A stretch of 64,000 nt of DNA from assembly GCA_034440575.1 (NCBI GenBank), contig JAOTOL010001160.1, positions 124,001 to 188,000 on the forward strand. The letters run 5' to 3'. Below are positions 25,535-35,111 of this stretch, one piece after another. The first letter of the stretch is position 1; every line of letters begins with the position of its first letter. A model generated the notes under the pieces. It saw only the letters and a program-made list of their open reading frames with translations, ran no database searches and had not been told where the DNA came from. The translations under genes were made by a program, and so were the position numbers. Source of the DNA: Imbricaverruca yamaguchii. Lineage: Eukaryota > Arthropoda > Thecostraca > Neoverrucidae.

Positions 25535-25925
25535 ACGAGTGGTAGCTCCTTGTAGGATCGGTAACGGAAGTATACTCCAGTACACATTTCCTAGGCCTGT
25601 CCCCTAGGAATTTAGGCTGTGCCGCTTCACAGCAATTATCGGTAGGCTGCGCCGCTTCACAGTTATGTGTTACGGAACAGTCTACCAGGTGCATCATGGG
25701 CCAGTGTCGCAACCACAATAATTCGCTGATGCGGTCGTTACGCGACCACTTTCCTTGCAACCACGAAAGGCAAAACACAGGTCTATGCTGTTCACGCCTG
25801 GCATGCCCCAGTCCGCCCAACAACGTTGTCAGTCCTGTCAGGATGCCACTACTGGACTCCTGTCCACAAGCAACAATTGATCGCTATGGACTTGGGATTT
25901 TGGCAGCTCAGAATGAACAGTTCTG
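25535..25925 (+). repeat. Dispersed repeat family, copy B
   Basis: Aligns with copy A (4280-4700, minus strand). It carries a short internal duplication, CTGTGCCGCTTCACAG then CTGCGCCGCTTCACAG at about 25616-25661, also present in copy A in diverged form. Translated similarity runs through two frames here, RRFTV..TVYQ..HG.VS and then, after a frameshift near 25720, RDHFPC, PNN, LDS and RYG; copy A is open through the whole region. Family not recognised. Confidence 0.65.
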
Positions 25926-26092
25926 TCTGTTACTATATGAAATGCGGTACATACACAATGTAGTACATACACATACATCACTGGACAATTATAGTACTGG
26001 TATTATTGCGCATGTTCTATATGCGACGGCGGTTCTGTAACAAAATAACGGAAATTGTCCGTTCTAGTACTTCAAGTCCAAGGCTGAGGCCA

Positions 26093-26190
26093 GGACCGTC
26101 CAAGGGACGGTCACCATCACCTCAATGCACTCAATACACTCAATCACAAGGACCGTCCAAGGGACGGCCCTGGTGATTGAGGTGCTTTAG
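26093..26190. repeat. Paired small palindromes and local repeats
   Basis: GACCGTCC-AAG-GGACGGTC (26094-26112) is an 8-bp stem with a 3-nt loop; the same block recurs at 26150-26168. Between them CTCAATGCACTCAATACACT is a short tandem repeat, and CACCTCAAT (about 26118) pairs with ATTGAGGTG (about 26177). Confidence 0.8.
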
Positions 26191-26832
26191 GCCTATTGAG
26201 GCACTTTATGCAGTATCTCAATGAGCTGGAAGGATGGAAGAACTGGAGAGTGTTTTTGTGTGTTAGTTTCGGACAAAACGATGCTTCGACCAACTGGAAA
26301 ATGTCAAAGCTGAAGACCTAGAATAAAACATGCATGGACGCCTCATAATTATATTGAAAAGTTAAATTTACATCTACATCTTAAATTTAAAACAGCTCTA
26401 TCATTGGCCTGAAGATGCAATCCTCTGGCAGATATCGTCAGGCATTGTGCTTTCGCTCCACGGCAAGCGCAGGGTATGCAGCCTTTTTGCAGTACCGTGC
26501 AATGTACACTCAATGGAGATCGCTGTGTGAATAAAATCGACCTACATCTGGGCATGCTTCACACAAAAAGTTATAGGAATTGCTGCAGTGTTGTGGAGTA
26601 GGAGCAAGTTACCTACTTACTTAGGTACGTAACAAAACATCGCTTTGAAAATAAGTCATCAATATCGGCCTAAACTATTGGAAACAATTCATCTTCGGTC
26701 GGCTACTGCTCACAGAGCACCTACAAATCGTCCCGCGGTTTGTCATCCGTGCGACACCACTGGCCAAGCTAATTGCAAGCGCAATCTAAGCTTTCTTATC
26801 TTCCACTGGCTTCGCGTGCGATGTCAATCTGT
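26191..26832. other. Unique AT-rich sequence, no gene recognised
   Basis: Nothing recognisable. Confidence 0.5.
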
Positions 26833-26932
26833 ATGTGCAGTGGCAGATCCAGGGAAGATGTGGCCATAGCGCCAACCTTGTGTGCAGTGGCGGATCCAGT
26901 GGGGGCATGCGACCATAGCGCCATCCTTGGCC
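26833..26932. repeat. Two-copy ~48-bp repeat
   Basis: TGTGCAGTGGCAGATCCAG...CCATAGCGCCAACCT is followed by TGTGCAGTGGCGGATCCAG...CCATAGCGCCATCCT. Confidence 0.8.
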
Positions 26933-27794
26933 CAAAGCTGGTCCAAACGGACAGTTGAACAGGTTGTGTTTCAACATAGACCGTGACGAAACACACCAGG
27001 GCTGTCCAGGGCCCCCAGTGACCGGCGAGGGTCCTGGGCCGACGTGAGGTGGTCACTGGACCGACTAATGGGGCCCCGGTATGACGGAACGGATTCCGAT
27101 CTGATGAAAAGAGAGCCCCCAAGTTTACGGTGAGTGGCCACGGGCAGAACTTAAAGGCCCCAGGCTGGACAAAGATGATGGGCTTCTAGGCCGACTGAGG
27201 GGCCCTGGAACAATTGGTGTGCACTGCATGTGCACCCACGTTCATGTCTGGAATGCTTAAACTGTTTTCTTGTGTCAGTTTTCCGTTTTCGGTGCATGTC
27301 TGGGTTCTTTCCGAACTCATTTCCATTACATTTGATTCAGCCATATAAATATTGTGTTACGTCCTCACCTGCCGGGATTCGCAGATGACAATTTTGGCAT
27401 GCAGCGTGACATAGCACCGAAGACTAAGAACGCGAGGTATTTGGCGAGGATGAGAGCATGGCCTTCACGCGAACAACATAGTACGAACCCCGTCATTTTT
27501 CGATAGGCGTTGGTATGCAAAGGGAAGCATTTTCGCTCCCCGTCGAACATGGCATGGAGCAAGCCACATGCGCACCTGAGTCCACGAATGAATTGCAAGA
27601 GTAGTTCCATGATATCTGGAGGGTAACGAATTTAGAATGACGTCTATGAGTTGATGAGAAAATCTGATACTTTTTTAATACTTGAACATTACATTTCAAT
27701 GCATCTACAATTTTTGGTTTAGCGCCTCAACTGCCTGAGAGTGCCTCCCCATTGTTTTGACTCCTGGCGCTATGTGATATCTCTGGAGAGAAAT
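26933..27794. other. Unique sequence; GC-punctuated irregular patch at 26985-27210
   Basis: The patch has irregularly spaced GGGCC/GGCCCC words with GACC and CGA stretches between them, similar in style to 52990-53100. No gene recognised in the rest. Confidence 0.4.
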
Positions 27795-28315
27795 CGCTGA
27801 GGCACAGTGACGTCACCAGACATGTCTGGCGGCCGCGGCAAGTCTGTGTTGGCCATGAATGCTGAGGTGTAGTGACGTCACCAGACATCTCTGGCGGCCG
27901 CGGCGGTTCGGTGCTGGCCATGAATGCTGAGGTGTAGTGACGTCACCAGACATGTCTGGCGGCCGCGGCGGTTCGGTGCTGGCCATGAATGCTGAGGTGT
28001 AGTGACGTCACCAGACATGTCTGGCGGCCGCGGCGGTTCGGTGCTGGCCATGAATCCTGAGGTGTAGTGACGTCACCAGACATGTCTGGCGGCCGCGGCG
28101 GTTCGGTGCTGGCCATGAATGCTGAGGTGTAGTGACGTCACCAGACATGTCTGGCGGCCGCGGCGGTTCGGTGCTGGCCATGAATGCTGAGGTGTAGTGA
28201 CGTCACCAGACATGTCCGGCGGCCGCGGCGGTTCGGTGCTGGCCATGAATGCTGAGGTGTAGTGACGTCACCAGACATGTCCGGCGGCCGCGGCGGTTCG
28301 GTGCTGGCCATGAAT
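27795..28315. repeat. 65-bp minisatellite, 8 units, each with CRE-like and other palindromes
   Basis: TGACGTCA occurs at 27808, 27873, 27938, 28003, 28068, 28133, 28198 and 28263, exactly 65 bp apart. Each unit reads GCTGAGGTGTA, GTGACGTCAC, CAGACATGTCTGG, CGGCCGCGG, CGGTTCGGTGCTGGCCATGAAT in order. GTGACGTCAC, CCAGACATGTCTGG and GCGGCCGC are perfect palindromes. TGACGTCA is the consensus cAMP response element, and AGACATGTCT fits the p53-family half-site RRRCWWGYYY. Unit 2 has AGACATCTCT and the last two have AGACATGTCC. Confidence 0.97.
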
Positions 28316-28847
28316 GGCCCCCGGTTGGTGCGCGCCGTATCCGGTCTGAATGGCGGCCGTCTGGAGATTCCTGCTGCTTATTCCAGTCATACGGGGGTAT
28401 TGTGCTGTCTTATTTGCCGGGCACGAGGAATGCACCGTCTCCAAGTCGATATGAATGCCGGCTGGAGTGTGCCTGGTCGTCAAAAGGGTGCCGGAAATGA
28501 AGAAATGTATTTTCGATTGGACTCGAAGCATGAGAGAATGTCTGCATTTTGCGTGTATTCGAAAATGCTGGGAATGTTCCAACAAATGTGACCGGGTGCT
28601 TCTGCACACCAATACGACGTATCACCAATGAGTGTTTGAAATTTGGGTTAGATGGTTGAAAATTTAGGATAGGGTGTATTGATGTATTGATGACCAGCTG
28701 AATTAGAACTCTGACAATGTGGACAAAACACATTCACACACAACACCGGTGCTATGCAGATCATGGCCAGTAAATTCACTGTTAAATACCATTCGCGGAT
28801 GCAGGAGTTTCCATGCGGACAGCCACCCGTCTTGACAGGCACCACTG
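28316..28847. other. Unique sequence, no gene recognised
   Basis: Short overlapping open frames on both strands; none recognised. Confidence 0.5.
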
Positions 28848-28872
28848 CGGACGTCCTTGGAAAGGACGTCCG
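28848..28872. repeat. 11-bp perfect inverted repeat, 3-nt loop
   Basis: CGGACGTCCTT (28848-28858), loop GGA, AAGGACGTCCG (28862-28872). Related GTCCTTGAAA motifs follow at about 28878 and 28927. Confidence 0.85.
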
Positions 28873-29449
28873 GGGATGTCCTTGAAATGGCCTCCACCAG
28901 TCCGCGTCCTTTCAAGGGCGCAGATGTCCTTGAAAGGCACCACTGCCTTTGGCTGAAAATCTGTTCAGCGGGGGATGGGGTGCAGTGGCGTTTACTGAAG
29001 GCTCCTTTTCGTCACAGGAGGGCGCCCTTTTTCACGAGGGGACCTATTACACACAAGGTGGCGCCTATTCCAATGAGAGACCCTCCGGAATGTGGGCCCC
29101 AGCTTTCAGCTAACATAAACAATCGTTGAATGGGTGGGGCAATCGAGCCTTCCTGGAGGTACGCCTTTTCCCGATCAGAGGAGAACTACCTCTCCATGGT
29201 GGGAGGGGGAGCGCATGCCCCAATGCATCCTGTGTACGCTCCTGATAAGTACCCTTGGGCAGCAGTGATACTATTTGGTCCCAGAATACTCGGAGTCGTA
29301 GTAGGGTGAGTTGAGCTAGCCCAAAAATAATCATATTTCCCCACATGATATGTCAACGACCTGCGCTTGTCAAAACTTGCTGGCATTTATGTTTTTCTTT
29401 CAAATGTGTGTTTGGGAAAGGGTATATCATAGAACACATCTTCGCTCCG
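28873..29449. other. Unique sequence, no gene recognised
   Basis: Nothing recognisable apart from a GC-punctuated patch at 28970-29100. Confidence 0.5.
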
Positions 29450-29757
29450 GGCAACACAATTCGACCTGAGTGGACGCATGGAAGTGCCCTGCCAACAAAC
29501 AGCACGAAATGGACCCGAACAGCCGCATGGTAGTGTGGTGTGGATAAGCGGCATAAAATGGACCCGAACAGCCGCATGGTAGTGTGGTGTGGATAAGCGG
29601 CATAAAATGGACCGGGTTGGCTACATGACAGTGTCATAGGGACAAACAACACCAAATGAATCTGCATGAATGCATAGCGGTGTCACGGGGACAAACAGCA
29701 CAACGTAGACCAGAATGGACATAGGATAGTGTCGTGGGGACAAACATCACGAAATGT
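29450..29757. repeat. Diverged ~50-bp repeat, about 6 units
   Basis: Units share AAATGGACC, a GCATGGTAGTGTGGTGTGG-like middle and a GACAAACA(GC)AC or GATAAGCGGCAT end. The two central units (about 29506-29605) are nearly identical; the others are diverged. Confidence 0.85.
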
Positions 29758-31303
29758 TTCGGGGATTGGCGACACATAGCATACAGCTGATGCATTACAC
29801 ACCAAGGGATGTTACTCTATTTGTTGAAAAACATATGCACGGCATTCGCTTAATAATACCCACACAAAAAAACTTCCCATATAGGAGCTGGGCCGAAAAA
29901 ACGAACTTGTCCTTAACTTTTCGCATGCAGAGCACGATCATTCTAAAAAAAAAATAACTGATTCCTTTTTTTGCCAAAAAGTTGATTGAAGATGCTTGGC
30001 AGACTGAGAACTTCTTACTCATTCGGAAAATGGCCAAATCTCATTGGGCAGCACCAAAAAGAGTTTTGATACCAGAAAATCATGCAGTTAACCTTTCCGA
30101 GTTTGAAGACCCCGGAAGTTTCTTTTCCAAAATCTGAGATTCTAAAGCATAAATCCAACACTGTCACGCTTGGACGTGACATTTGATGATATTACTACTC
30201 CTTGCAATATTTACTTCAGCTGTATGAGCACCAATTCACTGAGTTTCTATCACCATAATTACATTTGGTGTCGGAATTTAACGTAATTAGGTCGCACGGG
30301 TATGGAAGGGCACTCCTGCCTACCTATTAATGGGTGGGGGAATTTAAAAAAGAAAAGAAAAAATAATGCTGGCACAGCTATGTAGTGATTATTCCCCATT
30401 GTCCATCGGTGTCCACGAGGTAATTAATAACGTGCGTGTTGCGAGACACCAGGGAATCTTGACAACATTCCCTGCTCGGACCGTGATACCATGTACCCTG
30501 CTGATACCTCCAAGTTCATTGGGGAATGTGAAGTGCCAACAGGACGTTTTATTTTCTGGAGGCGACATGCAAGCTTCAGGCACTACCATGGAAAATTCGA
30601 TCTCGTATAGCATGGAAACTGCTGGAAAGTAACGTATTAACTGCTGCGTAGCAACCTTCCTAACGAGCGAAGTAACGATGCTTGGTTTGCATAGTAATTA
30701 TTTCGATGACAACAAGATGGTTGGTAAAGCCAGTATGGCTGAAAGTACATTAGGGAACGGTCGCAAATGTGTGCCACAAAGTACATAGCTGACATTGAAA
30801 AACGTTCTTCAGAAACGGATGATCCCGATCAGAAGCTCCCGTGTTCACAGCAGAAAGACAGGTTAAGCAATAATTACGGTCAAGGTAATAGGAAGCGGTG
30901 CGAGGCGTGCTTCTAGAGTTCCCAAGCACTTCACCTGCATAATCATTGTCCCACAGATTTCCCTTGCAGAAAATTTGTGCTGGGAAAAATCCATGCCCCC
31001 GCAGATCTGCAGAATGCAATCCATTACTGAAACGCCCATCGACCCCTTCTTTGAACACACACTTCAATTATTCCGTGCCAGCCGTGGTGAGTCATTTTGA
31101 TAGCCCGGTCTTCTTCTGCAATAGTCAAGCCGGGTGCCAGTGCGGAACGCCTCGGTCATCTCCGACTTAGTGCTGCCACCACAGTGCGGAATGGATAGTG
31201 GCACGCCCCAATCGTGTGCTGGGCCATCGTCTGACTAGTGGGCGTAGATTCATCACATGACGAGTGCGTCTGGGGCCCTCTGATGGTCTCAGATGGTCTC
31301 AGC
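29758..31303. other. Unique sequence, no gene recognised
   Basis: About 1.5 kb, AT-rich in the first part, with an A-rich run at 30342-30366. Open frames are short and unrecognised. Confidence 0.55.
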
Positions 31304-31882
31304 GTGGCACCACCGGCGGCCATGCTCCCCGGTGGGGTGGCCCATGCGGCCACGCTCCCTGAGGGTGGCCCATGTGGCCACGCTCCCTGGTGGGGTGGCC
31401 CAGGTGGCCACGCTCCCTGAGGGTGGCCCGTACGGCCACGCTCCCTGAGGGTGGCCCGTACGGCCACGCTCCCCGCTGGAGTGGCCCAGGTGGCCACGCT
31501 CCCCGAGGGTGGCCCGTACGGCCACGCTCCCCGCTGGAGTGGCCCAGGCGGCCACGCTCCCTGAGGGTGGCCCATGCGGCCACGCTCCCTGAGGGTGGCC
31601 TGTACGGCCACGCTCCCCGCTGGAGTGGCCCAGGTGGCCACGCTCCCCGCTGGAGTGGCCCAGGTGGCCACGCTCCCCGCTGGAGTGGCCCAGGTGGCCA
31701 CGCTCCCCGCTGGAGTGGCCCAGGTGGCCACGCTCCCCGGTGGGGTGGCCCATGCGGCCACGCTTCCCGCTGGAGTGGCCCAGGTGGCCACGCTCCCCGC
31801 TGGAGTGGCCCAGGCGGCCACGCTCCCTGGTGGGGTGGCCCAGGTGGCCACGCTCCCCGCTGGAGTGGCCCAGGCGGCCACA
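31304..31882. repeat. 30/28-bp GC-rich minisatellite, about 20 units
   Basis: Main unit GTGGCCCAGGTGGCCACGCT then CCCCGCTGGA (30 bp). A shorter variant is GTGGCCCGTACGGCCACGCT then CCCTGAGG (28 bp). The unit lacks stops in most frames, so open frames of 130-260 codons on both strands are artefacts. Confidence 0.96.
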
Positions 31883-32357
31883 CATCCTCCTGATGTAGTA
31901 GCCAAACCTGCTGCGATGGGTCCAACCGGCAGGTGTAGCAACCGGCTATACCTCCCGTGTTAACTGGGCCGGCTGTGCGGAACACTTGTCCATGGGCTTA
32001 TTATCGTGTTTGTCACGCCTCTATCTGAACCACAGCTCAGGACTTACCCACTACAACCGCCAGTGATGATCTTCGACATTCACCTTCACTCTCGACCTTC
32101 GATGACCCACGCACAGTCGGCATGGACTGCTACTGGGGGCGGGACTGCGCCAGGGCTGAGTCGTGGTGCCTGTCTCGGGTCAGGTACGGTCATGTCGCGG
32201 GCATCACAGGCCGTGACGTCTGTCACGGTGACGTCTGGCTGACTACGCTGACGTCAGCCTGACAGCTGACGTCCGGCTGACTCTCGCATAGTCGCCACGC
32301 CGCCGACGGCCAATCTCACGCCCATTCGCGTCAGCCATAGGGCGTGACGTACTCCAG
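31883..32357. other. Unique sequence with clustered TGACGT motifs
   Basis: At about 32211-32275 TGACGT/GTGACG words occur six times (GTGACGTCTG, GGTGACGTCTGG, CTGACGTCAGCC, GCTGACGTCCGG), without a fixed period. No gene recognised. Confidence 0.6.
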
Positions 32358-33370
32358 GCAGCTGGCCGGCCGGTGTGGTCAGCTGGCTACGGCCGGCCGG
32401 TGTGGTCAGCTGGCTACGGCCGGCCGGTATGGTCAGCTGACTACGGCCGGCCGGTGTGGTCAGCTGACTACAGTCGGTGTGGTCAGCTGGCTACGGCCGG
32501 TCGGTGTGGTCAACTGACTACGGCTGGCCGGTGTGGTCAGCTGGCTACGGCCGGCCGGTGTGGTCAGCTGGCTACGGCCGGCCGGTGTGGTCAGCTGACT
32601 ACGGCCGGTCGGTGTGGTCAGCTGGCTACGGCCGGCCGGTGTGGTCAGCTGTCTACGGCCGGCCGGTGTGGTCAGCTGGCTACGGCCGGCCGGTATGGTC
32701 AGCTGACTACGGCCGGTATGGTCAGCTGGCTACGGCCGGTGTGGTCAGCTGGCTACGGCCGGCCGGTGTGGTCAGCTGACTACGGCCGGCCGGTGTGGTC
32801 AGCTGGCTACGGCCGACCGGTGTGGTCAGCTGGCTACTGCCGGCCGGTGTGGTCAGCTGGCTACGGCCGGTGTGGTCAGCTGACTACGGCCGGTGTGGTC
32901 AGCTGACTACGGCCGGTGTGGTCAGCTGGCTACGGCCGGCCGGTGTGGTCAGCTGACTACGGCCGGCCGGTGTGGTCAGCTGACCACGGCCGACCGGTGT
33001 GGTCAGCTGGCTACGGCCGGCCGGTGTGGTCAGCTGACTACGGCCGGCCGGTGTGGTCAGCTGACCACGGCCGACCGGTGTGGTCAGCTGGCTACGGCTG
33101 GCCGGTGTGGTCAGCTGACTACGGCCGGTGTGATCAGCTGGCTAGGGCCGTCCGGTGTGGTCAGCTGGCTACGGCCGGTGTGGTCAGCTGACTACGGCCG
33201 GTGTGGTCAGCTGACTACGGCCGGGTGTGGTCAGCTGGCTACGGCCGGTGTGGTCAGCGGGCTACGGCCGGTGTGGTCAGCTGACTACGGCCGGTGTGGT
33301 CAGCTGGCTACTGCCGGTGTGGTCAGCTGGCTACGGCCGGCCGGTGTGGTCAGCTGACTACGGCCGGCCG
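32358..33370. repeat. 27/23-bp GC-rich minisatellite, about 40 units
   Basis: Unit GGCCGGCCGGTGTGG then TCAGCTGGCTAC (27 bp); a 23-bp form lacks one GGCC. Nearly every unit keeps CAGCTG, an E-box, and long units contain the 8-bp palindrome GGCCGGCC. Open frames across it are artefacts. Confidence 0.97.
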
Positions 33371-34380
33371 TTTTCGTCTGCTGACGCAGCCCTCGGAGCC
33401 GATGAAAAACGACGGAAGAATTAATCTTTGCGAATCAGACCGTCGACTAGCTGCTCACAGTCTCAGTTGATGAATGATGTTAAACGACACCCATTTGCAG
33501 GTTGGTTATCGTAGACATGTTCAAAGTCAAAACCTTAGCTTGCGATGGAAACACAAGGAGGAAAATTAAGTGAAAATATCCCAACTGCATCTCCTCATTC
33601 TACTCCATTCGAATTATCTGAGGATGCTACATGCTTCTTCCTATACATTCCATAGTCCAAAAGTTGTAACAGTATGCCTAAGGAACATTAATCCAAATGC
33701 CAATCTTCAAACATTCATTCACACTCATAAGCAAACACGAATATTCCCACAGCGTCCGAACGCAATCTATTTGAGCTGTGAATTGATATTGGCTTGAGTT
33801 TACTCTAGACTATCTTATGATTATGTTGTTGTCGGTTCAATGCAACCCCCCTCACCATGTTGCATATTCAACTGAACGGAGCTCATCCGACATGCTCTGT
33901 CGCATGATCAAGCCAGCACCACGCCACCAAGCCAGAGGCGGAAAAGTGTGCAGAGTGTCACCTACAGAATATCAGATAGCATCAGGCTGTCACATGTTCC
34001 TGGCTCACAGCAAGACCCGTACACCAATGCGTGAGCGCAAATTATCCCCGATAAATGCTAAAATGGAACAGAGAAGAATATCTTAGCCTATTTATGATCT
34101 ATAATTTAGCACACAATCACTTGTATCTTACCATTCAGCAGTATGTGTAACTGCATGCTGACGTGGCGCACCCACTGTTCAGTGCACGGATACAGTCCGA
34201 ATACAACACTGATTTGGTGATCATCAGTGATCTGAACGGCAGCGAAAATATAAAAGTGGTGAAGTCAGGATGACATCTGCACTATTTTTTATATGTCATT
34301 GGTCCACTCACGTACGAAGAATAACATGAACCACATACAGCCCGTGTAGCTTTGCATGCTTTGGTGTAAATATGCGAGAT
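33371..34380. other. Unique AT-rich sequence, no gene recognised
   Basis: Nothing recognisable. Confidence 0.55.
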
Positions 34381-34700
34381 TAACACGAGCCCTGGAGGAG
34401 GGGGGAGGGGCGAAATCCGCCCACCCCTTCGGTTTTTCGTAGATACGTTAAGATTTTACCGGCCGATATATGCCATTGTTTGTGTACCTGCTTATAAATG
34501 ACCGGCGCGTTCCTTAAAGTAAGAAAAATGAAAATTTACCGACAATTGTTCGAGTTAGGGGTCGCTAAATTTAAAAAAAAAATATCAACGCCAGACCACA
34601 AATATCGGCGCTGATGCGCTTCTCGTATATTGGCAAAAAGGAAGTGTTCTTGGCAAAACTAGCGACTTGTTTGGTGGACATTGTTATGCTATATTGTTTC
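34381..34700 (+). repeat. Two-copy ~310-320-bp repeat, copy 1
   Basis: Aligns in the same orientation with 34751-35056. Shared landmarks are TAACAC, GGCGAAATCCGCC, TTTTTCGTA, CTTAAAGTAAGAAAAATGAA, CGCCAGACCACAAA, GGCGCTGATGCGCTTC and CTAGCGACTTGTTTG. The copies are about 370 bp apart. Roughly one base in five or six differs, so the duplication is not recent. Confidence 0.9.
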
Positions 34701-34750
34701 GAATTCATGTCAGGTCACCCAGGTCAAGTCAGGTCAAGTTTATGACAGGT

Positions 34751-35056
34751 TAACACACGTCCTGGAGGGGGGATGGCGAAATCCGCCTACCCCTCCGATT
34801 TTTCGTACATAACTCCATGTTATCCCGACCGATATACGCCATGTTTTGCGTACGTACTTGGAAATGCCCGGCGCATTGCTTAAAGTAAGAAAAATGAAAA
34901 TCGGCCGGACATTTTTCAAGTTAGGGGCCGTTAAAGTAAAACAATTCGCAGCGCCAGACCACAAAAATTGGCGCTGATGCGCTTCCCGTATATTGGCAAA
35001 AGGGAACTGTCCTTGACAACACTAGCGACTTGTTTGATGCATTTTGTTATGCTATG
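34751..35056 (+). repeat. Two-copy ~310-320-bp repeat, copy 2
   Basis: Second copy of 34381-34700. The spacer between them contains AGGTCAAGTCAGGTCAAGT, a short tandem repeat. It is followed by the AT-rich repeat at 35057-35111. Confidence 0.9.
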
Positions 35057-35111
35057 TAAATTAAAAATTAAAAATTAGTTAAATTATAATTAACATAATT
35101 ATAATTAACAG
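35057..35111. repeat. AT-rich short repeat
   Basis: AAATTAAAAATTAAAAATTA followed by ATAATTATAATTAAC motifs. Confidence 0.8.

Noticed and set aside
31156..33370. CRISPR-like look of regular direct repeats
   Set aside because: Units abut with no unique spacers of constant length, there are no cas genes, and the other features are eukaryotic.
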